This document shows, piece by piece, positions 18,139 through 27,060 of a stretch of 64,000 bases of DNA. Position numbers and translations under genes: made by a program. Each line of letters starts with the position of its first letter. Position 1 is the first letter of the stretch. The stretch is taken from the NCBI RefSeq assembly GCF_000246855.1, contig NC_016609.1, forward strand, positions 682,001-746,000, read 5' to 3'. Source of the DNA: Niastella koreensis GR20-10 (GTDB lineage Bacteria > Bacteroidota > Bacteroidia > Chitinophagales > Chitinophagaceae). The notes under the pieces were generated by a model. That model made no database searches and was not told where the DNA came from. It worked only from the letters and a program-made list of their open reading frames with translations.

Positions 18139-19308
18139 ATGTCGAACAGTTTTCCACACAGACGCATAGCAATATTCGGCTCAACAGGCTCAGTGGGTAG
18201 TCAGGCGTTGGAAGTGATTGCTTCCAATCCCGACAAATTCTCCGCCGAGGTATTGACTGCTTTTAGTAACGAGGAGTTGTTGATTAAACAGGCCTTACAA
18301 TTCAATCCCAATATTGTAGTAATAGGTGACGAGGCTAAATATAAAATAGTAAAGGAAGCCCTTTCACATACCGATGTAAAAGTATTTGCCGGTGAAAAAG
18401 CACTGGAAGAGGTAGCCAGCATGGATGTGTATGATATGATGCTGGCAGCCATTGTTGGCTTTGCCGGCTTACGCCCTACGTTATGCGCCCTGGATGCAGG
18501 TAAAGCCGTAGCGCTGGCCAATAAAGAAACGCTGGTAGTGGCCGGTGATATTGTAATGCAGAAGGCCATCGAAAAAAGAGTGCCTGTTATTCCGGTAGAT
18601 TCCGAACACTCGGCCATATTTCAGTGTTTGGTAGGTGAAACCCGCAACAAGATCGAGAAAGTGATCTTAACAGCGAGCGGCGGTCCCTTTCTTGGTAAAA
18701 AGCCCAATTACCTGGTGAATGTAAAGCGCGATCATGCGCTGCAGCATCCTAACTGGCAAATGGGAGCAAAGATCACCATCGACTCGGCCACTTTAATGAA
18801 CAAAGGGCTTGAAATGATAGAAGCCCGCTGGTTGTTTGACCTGCAGGCCGACCAGGTACAGGTACTTGTTCACCCCCAAAGTATTATTCATAGCATGGTG
18901 CAGTTTGAAGATGGAAGTATTAAAGCGCAGATGGGGCTGCCCGATATGAAACTGCCCATTCAGTATGCCCTGGCTTTCCCGCATCGTATACCCAACCAGT
19001 TCCCGCGGTATAATTTCAGAACCCCCGCCCAGCTTACATTTGAGGAACCCGATACCAAAACATTCCGCAACCTGCAACTGGCCACCGACGCCCTCTTCAG
19101 GGGTGGAAACCAGCCCTGTGTGCTGAATGCCGCCAATGAAATTGCCGTATTCGCATTTTTACGCAATCGTATTGGCTTTTTGGATATGACCGATCTCATT
19201 GAACGGACCCTGCAACACGTGCCGGTTATAGAAAAACCCACGCTGGAAGAATATTTTGACAGCGATGGGGAGGCCCGTAATTTTGCCGCCTCCCTTATTA
19301 AGCTCTAA
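18139..19308 (+). CDS. dxr: 1-deoxy-D-xylulose-5-phosphate reductoisomerase
   Basis: A 389-residue enzyme of normal length that converts DXP to MEP in the non-mevalonate isoprenoid pathway. The NADPH-binding start (IAIFGSTGSVGSQALEVI), the metal-binding VDSEHSAIFQ, the loop TASGGPF, HPNWQMGAKITIDSATLMNK and HPQSIIHSMVQF are all present. It ends ...AASLIKL and is followed by type C word repeats before rseP. The dxr-rseP order is frequent in bacteria. Confidence 0.98.
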   Translation: MSNSFPHRRIAIFGSTGSVGSQALEVIASNPDKFSAEVLTAFSNEELLIKQALQFNPNIVVIGDEAKYKIVKEALSHTDVKVFAGEKALEEVASMDVYDMMLAAIVGFAGLRPTLCALDAGKAVALANKETLVVAGDIVMQKAIEKRVPVIPVDSEHSAIFQCLVGETRNKIEKVILTASGGPFLGKKPNYLVNVKRDHALQHPNWQMGAKITIDSATLMNKGLEMIEARWLFDLQADQVQVLVHPQSIIHSMVQFEDGSIKAQMGLPDMKLPIQYALAFPHRIPNQFPRYNFRTPAQLTFEEPDTKTFRNLQLATDALFRGGNQPCVLNAANEIAVFAFLRNRIGFLDMTDLIERTLQHVPVIEKPTLEEYFDSDGEARNFAASLIKL

Positions 19309-19445
19309 GCTGAAAGCTAAAGGCAGAAGGCAAAAAACTTGATTGCTGTACATATTGGTGCCCGGCAAATGGTTTTAAGGCCTGAAATTGAGGAACTGGC
19401 CTTAAGCTTTAAGCGTTTAGCCTTCAGCCTAAGCGTTAAGCTTTA
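19300..19445. repeat. Type C word-repeat inverted pair between dxr and rseP
   Basis: TAAGCTCTAAGCTGAAAGCT with AAAGGCAGAAGGC on the left, and GGCCTTAAGCTTTAAGCG with TTTAGCCTTCAGCCTAAGCG on the right, are imperfect inverted copies around a 50-base centre. The transcript could fold into a long stem between the two genes. Confidence 0.6.
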
Positions 19446-19536
19446 TAAGTTTTTTGTGAGCGGTTAAGGGAATTGCGGGATAATTCAATACTTTGAGCGT
19501 AATTTAAAATAAACACCACCGCGTTTTAGCGATTAT

Positions 19537-20895
19537 ATGATCACATTGTTAGCAATAGACTGGGCTGTAGTAGGTATTAAAGCCGGACAATTAATATTAT
19601 GCTTATCCATACTGGTCGTCTTACATGAGATGGGCCACTTTTTGCCCGCCAAATGGTTTAAATGCAGGGTTGAAAAATTTTATCTGTTCTTCGATCCCTG
19701 GTTTTCACTGGTAAAAAAGAAGATAGGAGATACCGTATACGGGATCGGCTGGCTGCCCCTGGGCGGCTATGTAAAGATCTCGGGGATGATTGATGAGAGT
19801 ATGGATAAAGAGCAAATGAAGCTGCCACCGGAACCCTGGGAATTTCGCAGTAAGAAACCCTGGCAGCGTTTGATCATCATGATCGGCGGTGTTACGGTTA
19901 ACCTCATACTCGGCTTCTTTTTATTTGCAATGATCCTTTGGCATTGGGGCGAAGAATACCTGCCTGCAAAAAATGTAGTGTATGGCGTGTATGTAGATAG
20001 CCTGGGTAAAAGCATTGGGTTAAAAGACGGCGACAAGATCATGGCGGTGAATGGTAAAGAAATTGAGAATTTCAACCGGTTGAGCACCGATATTATCCTG
20101 AACGAAGCCAAAACCATCAATATCATTCGCGATGGACAAAGCATGGACCTGCCCATCCCGGAAGGCACCATCAGTCAGCTGATAAAACGCAAAGGCGATC
20201 CGCTCGCATACCCCCGGTTCCCGGCTGTGGTAGACAGCGTAAATACCAGCGCCAATGCTACTGCCAAAGTATTGCAGAAAGACGATCAGATCATTGGTTT
20301 CAACAGCCAGCCCATCACTTCTTTTTATCAGCTGAGCGATGTAAAAAAAGACTACAAGGGTAAAGATGTAACCCTGACTTTATTGCGTGGTGGTGATTCA
20401 GTTACCGTTAAAATGAAGCTGACGGCCGATGCCAGCATTGGTTTTTATCCCCGACCGCCCGATAAGTTCCTGAAATTCGATGTAAAGAAATATACCTTCC
20501 TTGAATCATTGCCTGCAGGTGTGAAAAAAGGCTGGAATACCCTGGTTATGAACGTGCAGAACTTCAAGCTGCTGTTTACCAGCAAGGAAGTAAAGGCAAG
20601 CGAATCGCTGGGTAGCTTTTTAACCATCGGTAACATGTTTGGCGCCCAGTGGGATTGGGAACGCTTCTGGACAATGACCGCGCTGTTGAGCATTGTACTG
20701 GCGTTTATGAACATTCTGCCCATTCCGGCCCTCGACGGCGGACATGTACTGTTCACCCTGTACGAAATGATCACCGGCCGCAAGCCAAGCGATAAGTTTA
20801 TGGAGTATGCGCAAATGGCCGGTATGATCCTGTTGCTGGGCGTTATGGCCTATGCACTGGGACTGGACTTCTGGCGATATCTATTTAAACACTAG
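19537..20895 (+). CDS. rseP: RseP-type site-2 intramembrane metalloprotease
   Basis: A 452-residue protein. The zinc-binding HExxH is H30-EMG-H34 in the first membrane segment, and the third zinc ligand is in NILPIPALDGGHV near residue 393. At least one PDZ domain lies between (VYVDSLGKSIGLKDGDKIMAVNG), with a second, weaker one (VLQKDDQIIGFNSQPI). RseP cleaves anti-sigma factors and leftover signal peptides within the inner membrane. The start is ATG at 19537; the protein ends in a C-terminal membrane segment. It follows dxr after a repeat-filled gap. Confidence 0.95.
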   Translation: MITLLAIDWAVVGIKAGQLILCLSILVVLHEMGHFLPAKWFKCRVEKFYLFFDPWFSLVKKKIGDTVYGIGWLPLGGYVKISGMIDESMDKEQMKLPPEPWEFRSKKPWQRLIIMIGGVTVNLILGFFLFAMILWHWGEEYLPAKNVVYGVYVDSLGKSIGLKDGDKIMAVNGKEIENFNRLSTDIILNEAKTINIIRDGQSMDLPIPEGTISQLIKRKGDPLAYPRFPAVVDSVNTSANATAKVLQKDDQIIGFNSQPITSFYQLSDVKKDYKGKDVTLTLLRGGDSVTVKMKLTADASIGFYPRPPDKFLKFDVKKYTFLESLPAGVKKGWNTLVMNVQNFKLLFTSKEVKASESLGSFLTIGNMFGAQWDWERFWTMTALLSIVLAFMNILPIPALDGGHVLFTLYEMITGRKPSDKFMEYAQMAGMILLLGVMAYALGLDFWRYLFKH

Positions 20896-21602
20896 GGAAG
20901 CTTAACGCCGAACGCTTAACGCTGAACGCGAAAGTCTCGGAATATATTGAACCCTGTTTCTTAAGTGAGGCGGGGTTATTTTTTTGCCATTGTGTGAACT
21001 GTGATTTATGGGATTGTTGGGATGAATGGGAGGGGATCTGGTAGCTTTATTGTACCCGAATGGATTCCCAGGCAATACCCAGGCCCTTCCACTACAATCC
21101 GGGGCCTGTTTAGGTACCTTTGCTATGCTTTATCTACAGCGATAAACGCTTGTGTTTTGCAAACACTGTGTAGAAAGGTAGTCTTATTGTACCAGGGTGG
21201 TAGTGTAATTGTAGCATAATAGCCTGCACATTCTCCAGGGATCCTCTGGATATTCTCTGGACCTCCACTGCTCCATGAGTATCCTTTGTGGATACCCAGA
21301 GAGTGTCCTGAGAATACTTAGAGAATACCCCTACATCAGGCACCCGTTCCGGTGTTGTTCAACGGAATTTGGTATAAGACGGTAAGCTTAACACCTGTGC
21401 CCTGAGGCGGTTAAAACCAGAAATAAGCGAGGAGGATATTTGTGCGATAACTTTATCGAACCGGACTTCAGGAGGTCGTCTGGCGGCGCTTATTGCCTTA
21501 CCGCCTATGCGCTTTTGCCCGCCGGCCAGAGCTTTACCGGCCAAAATCCGGTTAATTTTCGTGAGCGGTGGGGGCAGCGTAGGTAAAGCCGGGGAAAAAT
21601 TG
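20896..21602. other. Gene-less stretch before tmRNA, with type C and type D word repeats
   Basis: No convincing gene is seen. Type C words (AAGCTTAACGCCGAACGCTT, AACGCTGAACG) follow rseP at 20897-20932. A different set of words (GGATATTCTCTGG, GTGGATACCCAGAGAG, GAGAATACTTAGAGAATACC) at 21233-21336 forms an imperfect inverted repeat. Short open frames here have no recognisable content. Confidence 0.5.
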
Positions 21603-21610
21603 TAAATTTG
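21603..21610 (+). promoter_or_regulatory. -7 element of the tmRNA promoter
   Basis: TAAATTTG matches the Bacteroidota -7 consensus TAnnTTTG and lies 19 bases before the mature tmRNA 5' end, which allows a short 5' leader for RNase P to remove. No clear -33 box is seen. Confidence 0.6.
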
Positions 21611-21629
21611 CAGTTCGTTGTTTAATCAT

Positions 21630-21999
21630 GGGGTCGCTTTGGTTTTGACAGCGTAGATCTTTGAAGGTGTAAGCATGTCGTGCGTTGGATAATTAGCACG
21701 TTAATCTGAATATTCAAAACTTAAATGGCAATACTCAATTTGCCATGGCTGCCTAATCAGTGATTAGATAGTCATTAGGGCCGCTTGAGCAGGTTGTTCT
21801 GTTACCAGCTCCGCCGCCGACTCAAAACAAACACAGAATGCTGCAACCATAGGCTGTGCCGGTTGCTTAAGACTATCCAGCTAAGGAAGCAATTGGTTCG
21901 TCCGTCTCCTGCTGTTTCCCTACAATTAATGCCGGAATAAACATGTAGAAAGCTTTTGAAGGATATGTTTGGACAGGGGTTCGAGTCCCCTCGACTCCA
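21630..21999 (+). ncRNA. ssrA: tmRNA (transfer-messenger RNA)
   Basis: The 5' end GGGGTCGCTTTGGTTTTGAC and the 3' end GGGGTTCGAGTCCCC with CGACTCCA are the diagnostic tmRNA ends. GGGGTCG pairs with CGACTCC to form the acceptor stem, and the T-arm is GGGG-TTCGAGT-CCCC. The tag reading frame at 21727-21756 encodes GNTQFAMAA then TAA, a normal AA-ending proteolysis tag. tmRNA rescues stalled ribosomes with SmpB. The 3' CCA is not encoded (the next bases are CGAA), so it must be added. Partial copies of its 3' end recur downstream at 24.29, 27.06, 30.62, 30.89 and 36.97 kb. Confidence 0.97.
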
Positions 22000-22010
22000 C
22001 GAAATTGTAA

Positions 22011-22034
22011 AACCCGCTCCTGTAGCGGGTTTTT
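22011..22034 (+). terminator. tmRNA terminator
   Basis: The stem AACCCGCT / AGCGGGTT with loop CCTGT is followed by TTT, 11 bases after the tmRNA 3' end. Confidence 0.9.
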
Positions 22035-22462
22035 GCGTTTAAAGAAATCAAATTGTTCTTTCGAAGATTTTTTATGCCTTTAGAATGAACTGTTTACTGG
22101 TTCGAATCCGGTAGGATTGCCTGAATATGAATTTCTGCTGTGTTTATTAAGGCAATACTGTGTCAGTCAAAACGGAGGATTGGATTCCGTATTAAATACT
22201 CGACTGGTATAGTTATATAGTTTCTGATAATTGCCTGGTTAAGGCTGCCCCGCCTGATCCGCGCGGAGAGAAAATGTTTTCCAGACCGGCGCCTTACTTT
22301 ATAGATGTGAGCACAAAAGAGTTGGCGGAAGGTTACTGTTTTTGAGACTTATTGTAAAATATTTGTACCATTATCTACCGTCAGAATAATTCATTCGTCG
22401 TGAGGCCTGTTAAAAAGTGCAGGTATCTTTTTTCCCACATTTGTAATATATTTAACTTTCAA
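22035..22462. other. Gene-less stretch downstream of tmRNA
   Basis: No gene is seen. A T-arm-like stem (ACTGG-TTCGAAT-CCGGT) lies at about 22098-22114, but no matching acceptor or anticodon arm is present upstream. The part up to about 22120 is repeated, diverged, at 27061-27215. Confidence 0.5.
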
Positions 22463-22786
22463 ATGAATGAAATCAAAGAACATATAAAGCAATTGTTTGA
22501 CCGCATTCCCCGCCGGCATACTTCAGATAATGTGAAGGAAATGTATAGCATATTGGATTCGTATGAAGATTTGTTGAAAGACATAGAAGGCGACACCCGC
22601 TTTGAACAACAGGTAGTGCCATTTTTTGAAGTACTCAATCCAATAAGGGCTACTATTAAAAAGTCCAATGATAATAAAGCCTCAAAAAAAGCAAAAGATA
22701 TGCTGTTTGACGAGGGATCGTCTGCATTGAAAGACACTATAGAAGAGCTACTGCAACTGGTTGGCCCTGGTCAGCCTTCAAAATGA
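22463..22786 (+). CDS. Hypothetical helical protein, 107 residues
   Basis: From ATG at 22463 the protein begins MNEIKEHIKQLFDRIP. It is charged and mostly helical, with no signal peptide or membrane segment. I do not recognise the family. A strong terminator follows at 22824-22847, which supports it as a real single-gene unit. It is the first gene after tmRNA and therefore possible island cargo. Confidence 0.6.
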   Translation: MNEIKEHIKQLFDRIPRRHTSDNVKEMYSILDSYEDLLKDIEGDTRFEQQVVPFFEVLNPIRATIKKSNDNKASKKAKDMLFDEGSSALKDTIEELLQLVGPGQPSK

Positions 22787-22823
22787 TATCAACTACTGAG
22801 GCTTGATCGCCTGAGTTTCCTGA

Positions 22824-22847
22824 CCCCTGATTTTCAGGGGCTTTTTT
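22824..22847 (+). terminator. Intrinsic terminator of the 107-residue gene
   Basis: The stem CCCCTGA / TCAGGGG with loop TTT is followed by CTTTTTT. Confidence 0.9.
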
Positions 22848-23017
22848 GTTTATAACTGAGGGGAAATCGAACCTATGTCGATCGTTTATCTGTACAGGGA
22901 ATGAATGCCTAATTTCTCTGCTAACAAAAGCTAGTCCCCTCTAATGTATTTACTCACTCCAGTATTGAAATTTGTTAGGAAGACTTTTCTAATAAAAATT
23001 ATTAGCTTACACGCCAT

Positions 23018-23770
23018 GAAAAAAATATTGATGTAGTAACCCGTCTTCGTACAACACTGCCTGTTTCACCTCCTGCACTCACCGCAACACAACCCGACCA
23101 CTTTGATGATCTTCGGAATGTTCCTGGCAGCCCGGCGAATTTTATCAGGGGGCTTGATATCTCGCATCATAATGACATTACCGATTGGACTGCGATAAAA
23201 AAAGCCAATGTACAGTTCGTGTATATAAAGATCTCTGAAGGTGTAGGCACCCCCGATGAAAAGGCGAAAGCGAATGCGCTTGCTGCCAAAGAAAATGGGC
23301 TGCAAATAGGGTATTATCATTTTGGAAGACCCGATAAAAAGAATGACAACACCATTGAGCTTGATGCTACCGCCGAAGCCGCAGAAGTTAAAATCCTGCT
23401 CACAGATTTACCAGTTGCCGATCTACCTCTAATGCTCGATCTGGAAGATACCGCCAGTTTTGATTCGTCATTGGCACCCAAAGAATACCTGACATGGGTT
23501 GAAACATTCCTGAGTTTTTTCTTTGATCCTGTTAATCCTTCAACAAATCCATTGATCTATGGCAGAAAAGAATACCTGGAAAGAAAATTACCACCCACTC
23601 ATACACTGGGCACCCGGTATAAATTATGGCTGTCAAGGTATACTGACGATCAAAACAAAGCAGTACCGGCCAAAGGTTGGAACAAATGGCACATCTGGCA
23701 ATTTTCTGAGAAAGGTGTTTTGGGTACCAACGGCAACCTTGACCTGAACTTAAAAAGGGTCACTGATTGA
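23018..23770 (+). CDS. GH25 family lysozyme (muramidase), start codon unclear
   Basis: The frame encodes a glycoside hydrolase 25 domain. It begins RGLDISHHND (first catalytic-site Asp), continues with VQFVYIKISEGVG, GYYHFGRP and LMLDLED (the DxE active-site strand), and ends WHIWQFSEKGVLGTNGNLDLN. It would cleave peptidoglycan glycan chains; no signal peptide is visible. The domain frame has no ATG before the catalytic motifs. An ATG at 23016 followed by seven A bases would join it only after a 2-base shift in the A-run, and a GTG at 23219 would delete the catalytic Asp. The gene is either frame-damaged at its start or uses a rare start codon. It lies between tmRNA and the first tmRNA-like copy. 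Confidence 0.8.
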   Translation, partial: EKNIDVVTRLRTTLPVSPPALTATQPDHFDDLRNVPGSPANFIRGLDISHHNDITDWTAIKKANVQFVYIKISEGVGTPDEKAKANALAAKENGLQIGYYHFGRPDKKNDNTIELDATAEAAEVKILLTDLPVADLPLMLDLEDTASFDSSLAPKEYLTWVETFLSFFFDPVNPSTNPLIYGRKEYLERKLPPTHTLGTRYKLWLSRYTDDQNKAVPAKGWNKWHIWQFSEKGVLGTNGNLDLNLKRVTD

Positions 23771-23777
23771 AAGCTGC

Positions 23778-24121
23778 TTAAAACACCTCGCCCAACGAAA
23801 GATAAATACCGGTAAAGTTTTTGCTTATTCCAACATCTACACAGATATTGGTGGGGGAAATTTTATTGAATTTTATCCGCAAGCCTGTCCCTGCTGCCGG
23901 ATGCCTATAAACGAATGTATTCCCTGCGTATTCAGATACCGTATGTACGTTTGCAAATAATACGAAACCCCAGAAGCCGTTCCGAGAAAAATCTCTTCGG
24001 TATTCCGATTCAAAATACAATAAACGTTTGCCCCGGTACTTGTTTTGCTCACCCCACCGGCCCGACCTGTTATAATAATCCCAGCCGATGCTGGATAAAT
24101 CAAGGTAAGGCGCGCCTTGAG
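23778..24121 (-). pseudogene. C-terminal fragment of a BamA/TamA-like outer-membrane barrel
   Basis: About 115 residues match the end of surface-antigen (Omp85) proteins: YRGKRLLYFESEYRRDF, then NGFWGFVLFANVHTVSE, HPAAGTGLRIKFNK and the terminal ISKNFTGIYLSLGEVF. The normal stop is kept. The upstream part (POTRA and most strands) is gone; homology ends near 24121, beside an inverted repeat at 24131-24188. It is convergent with the GH25 gene. Some 47 non-homologous residues precede it in the open frame and are not part of the gene. Confidence 0.75.
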
Positions 24122-24130
24122 CTTTATTTG

Positions 24131-24188
24131 ATTCTAGCTCAAAAGTTAGCATTATTAGGCTCAAAAAGTCCGAGATAGGAGCTAGAAT
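24131..24188. repeat. 10-bp perfect inverted repeat at a truncation junction
   Basis: ATTCTAGCTC (24131-24140) and GAGCTAGAAT (24179-24188) flank 38 bases. The repeat sits exactly where the barrel-protein homology breaks off, as the end of an inserted or deleted segment might. Confidence 0.55.
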
Positions 24189-24264
24189 TAAATATTTGTT
24201 GAGCTTAATTGCAGGCGGGATAAAACATGTGGTTTGAATTTTTCTATCAGTTGCGTTATCGGAC

Positions 24265-24353
24265 ATATACGCTTAAATAATTCCTTTAATTGGTTCGACA
24301 ATCTGCCTGCGGACTCCACTTGAACGGGAAATTCAATTGAATTTCCTGTTTTT
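24265..24353 (+). repeat. tmRNA 3'-end-like copy 1 with its own terminator (putative att remnant)
   Basis: GGTTCGACAATCTGCC then GGACTCCACTT at 24292-24321 resembles the tmRNA T-arm and acceptor strand. It is followed at once by a terminator stem of perfect palindrome GGAAATTCAATTGAATTTCC (24327-24346) and a T-run. The 43 bases from 24265 also match 30595-30636, so copies 1 and 3 belong to one lineage. Confidence 0.65.
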
Positions 24354-24612
24354 GTTTCTAAAAACACAGCTTTTTCTCCCTCATTTCCAACGAGGTGGCA
24401 GCGATCAGTCCGCACCTTCGCCTTGATGTTAGACTCTCCCGATTATTTATTAACTGTGTATAGTCATTTTAGGATGGGTCAATCTTCCGTTGCTACCGGA
24501 CGGTTGGTGTAACAAAAACGAACACTTTCCTTTGCCTTTGCATCTTAAGTTATTGGTATCTAGGTCCAAATTTCTTGGTCTTTCGTTTGGTGCGTGACAG
24601 TAAACTAGCTAC

Positions 24613-27000
24613 ATGTTTGCTTATTATTTGAGGACAGCCTGGCGGAGTATTTGGTTTAACAAGTCTTATAGTATCCTCAACATCTTTGGTCTTGCCACGG
24701 GCATGGCCGTTGCATTGCTAATAGGACTTTGGGTCAATTATCAATTGTCTTACGACAAATTTCTGCCCGGTTTTAAGAACGTCTATAGGGTCCAAATACG
24801 ATCAAATAACAGCGGGAATATAAATGTTAGCCCGGCAACATGTCTTCCACTAGCCAACGCTATCCGGCAAGATGTGCCCGGTGTGCAATATGTAGCACAC
24901 ACGGATTGGATGGGCGGCCATTTGCTGTCTGTAGGGGATAAAAAGATCTTTCAAAATGGAGCGATGGCCAGTTCCGATTTCCTTAAAATATTTGAATATC
25001 CTTTAATCGAAGGAAATTCAGAGAATTTGTTACGTGATGCTTACACAATTGTGTTAACCTCCGCAACTGCAAAAGCCTTGTTTGGAAATGAAGATCCTAT
25101 TGATAAAATGGTTCGGATCGATGACAGTCATGATCTTATGGTAACAGGAATTTTAAAGGATATTCCCACTAACTCAACACTTCAATTCAGCTATATAATT
25201 CCTTTTGACTATGGATTGCAGAATTACAATTGGCTAAAAAATGATCTAACCAACTGGAGAACTAATACGGCCCAAACATTCGTTTCATTACAACCAAATA
25301 TAACCTATACTCAGGTACAACCGATCCTGAAAACTTTAGAGAAGAAGTACAATCCGGATGACTATGCCGTAAGTCACGCGGAAGTTACTCTTCATGCCAT
25401 TAGTGATTGGCATCTTTATTCTGAATTTAGAAATGGTGTAATTGCAGGAGGTTTCATCAAATATGTAAAGATGTTTGCGATCATTGGCCTGCTGGTATTG
25501 TTAATCGCGTGCATCAATTTTATGAACCTTGCAACTGCCAGATCCGAGAAGAAGGCCAGGGAAGTTGGCGTACGTAAAGCTATCGGAGCCGCACGCAAAA
25601 GTCTCATTTTACAATTTTTAACGGAAGCTATACTGGTAGCATTTATCTCATTCCTGTTTTCATTAACCATTGTAACGCTTGTACTGCCGGCCTTCAATAT
25701 ACTAACACGCGTCAACATCGATATTCCATTTGCCAACCCTTGGTTTTGGCTGATCATGATGACTTATGTATTAATAACCGGGCTCGGTGCGGGCAGTCGC
25801 CCCGCTTTTTATCTTTCCTCCTTTCGCCCGGTCAAAGTAATAAAAGGAACTCTGCAAACTGGTAAGCGAGCATCCTATGCAAGGAAAACCCTAGTGGTAC
25901 TACAATTCAGTTGTTCGATTGCACTTATAATTGGCACTATCATCGTTTATCAACAAATTCAGCATGCAAGAGAGAGGCCTACCGGATACAATCCGCAACA
26001 ACTAATGGCTACCGATCTAAGTGGAAATCTCCAGCAGAATTATGAGGCATTGAAGAATGACTTATTGGGAAGTGGAATGGTCTCGAGTGTCACTAAGTCG
26101 TCCAGCCCTGTTACCGATATATGGTCCAACCAACGCATTGATAATTGGGAGGGCAAACTGCCAGGAGAGTCACTGGGCTTGCCAACAGTTGGTGTATCGG
26201 ACGCTGATTATTTTAAGACGATGGGAATGCAAATCATACGTGGTAGAAACTTTACAGGTTCTTTAGGTGCTGATTCACTGTCTGTCCTGTTAAATGAATC
26301 AGCGGTGAAGCGAATGCGATACAAGGAGCCGATCAACCAGGAAATCACCTGGCATGATATTCCACAGCGCGTAAAAGTGATTGGTATCGTGAAAGACGCA
26401 ATCATGGCATCCCCGTTTTCGCCAGCAGAGCCAACAATTTTTGCATATACGCCTGGTTGGTCAAATGTGATCACCTATCGTTTATCTTCCAACGTTGGTA
26501 CGCAACGGGCAATTGCAAACATTGGCAAGATTTTCAACAAACACAATCCATCCTATCCTTATCAGTATCGTTTTGTAGACGAGAATTATGCGGCGAAGTT
26601 TGATATGGAAAATTTAATTGGGAAACTAGCGGGTATTTTCGCGGTCCTGGCGATTTTTATCTCTTGTTTAGGATTATTTGGTCTAACGGCGTATATGACG
26701 GAGCAGAGGGCTAAAGAGATTGGCATAAGGAAGGTACTTGGCGCATCTGTTTCGCAAGTTTGGTTGCTTCTGTCAAAAGACTTTTTAATATTAATCTTAC
26801 TCAGCTGTGTGCTTGCATCGCCACTGGCATTTTATTATTTGAGCAGTTGGTTAGAGCAGTATGATTACCGGATATCAATTAGTCCGCTTGTGTTTGTAGC
26901 GGCAGGATTGCTGACCATTATTATAAGTAGTGTAACCATCAGTTTCCATGCAATAAAGGCAGCTATCGCAAATCCGGTCAAGAGTATAAAAGCAGAATAA
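24613..27000 (+). CDS. ABC transporter permease, MacB/FtsX family
   Basis: A 795-residue protein of the length usual for Bacteroidota FtsX-type permeases. An N-terminal span (IFGLATGMAVALLIGLWV) is followed by a MacB-like periplasmic core, a first FtsX block (FAIIGLLVLLIACINFMNLA, then EKKAREVGVRKAIGA), a second periplasmic domain and a second FtsX block (LAIFISCLGLFGLTAYM, EIGIRKVLGAS). No ATPase or membrane-fusion gene is adjacent, as is common for these orphan copies. It lies between tmRNA-like copies 1 and 2 and may be island cargo. Substrate is unknown. Confidence 0.92.
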   Translation: MFAYYLRTAWRSIWFNKSYSILNIFGLATGMAVALLIGLWVNYQLSYDKFLPGFKNVYRVQIRSNNSGNINVSPATCLPLANAIRQDVPGVQYVAHTDWMGGHLLSVGDKKIFQNGAMASSDFLKIFEYPLIEGNSENLLRDAYTIVLTSATAKALFGNEDPIDKMVRIDDSHDLMVTGILKDIPTNSTLQFSYIIPFDYGLQNYNWLKNDLTNWRTNTAQTFVSLQPNITYTQVQPILKTLEKKYNPDDYAVSHAEVTLHAISDWHLYSEFRNGVIAGGFIKYVKMFAIIGLLVLLIACINFMNLATARSEKKAREVGVRKAIGAARKSLILQFLTEAILVAFISFLFSLTIVTLVLPAFNILTRVNIDIPFANPWFWLIMMTYVLITGLGAGSRPAFYLSSFRPVKVIKGTLQTGKRASYARKTLVVLQFSCSIALIIGTIIVYQQIQHARERPTGYNPQQLMATDLSGNLQQNYEALKNDLLGSGMVSSVTKSSSPVTDIWSNQRIDNWEGKLPGESLGLPTVGVSDADYFKTMGMQIIRGRNFTGSLGADSLSVLLNESAVKRMRYKEPINQEITWHDIPQRVKVIGIVKDAIMASPFSPAEPTIFAYTPGWSNVITYRLSSNVGTQRAIANIGKIFNKHNPSYPYQYRFVDENYAAKFDMENLIGKLAGIFAVLAIFISCLGLFGLTAYMTEQRAKEIGIRKVLGASVSQVWLLLSKDFLILILLSCVLASPLAFYYLSSWLEQYDYRISISPLVFVAAGLLTIIISSVTISFHAIKAAIANPVKSIKAE

Positions 27001-27060
27001 GTCAAGTTTTAGTTTTACAAACCTTTTTTAGGGTGCTTAGAAGCCGGAGTAAATTGATCT

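Noticed and set aside
21359..21544. 61-residue Ala/Arg-rich minus-strand frame upstream of tmRNA
   Set aside because: No start context, no recognised motif, and composition expected from a GC-richer non-coding stretch.
22085..22130. Possible tRNA gene (T-arm ACTGG-TTCGAAT-CCGGT)
   Set aside because: No matching 5' acceptor strand, D-arm or anticodon arm is found in the preceding 70 bases; treated as a relic or chance stem.
24188..24415. 75-residue minus-strand open frame
   Set aside because: It runs through the tmRNA-like copy and its palindromic terminator and has no recognisable content; most likely a shadow frame.
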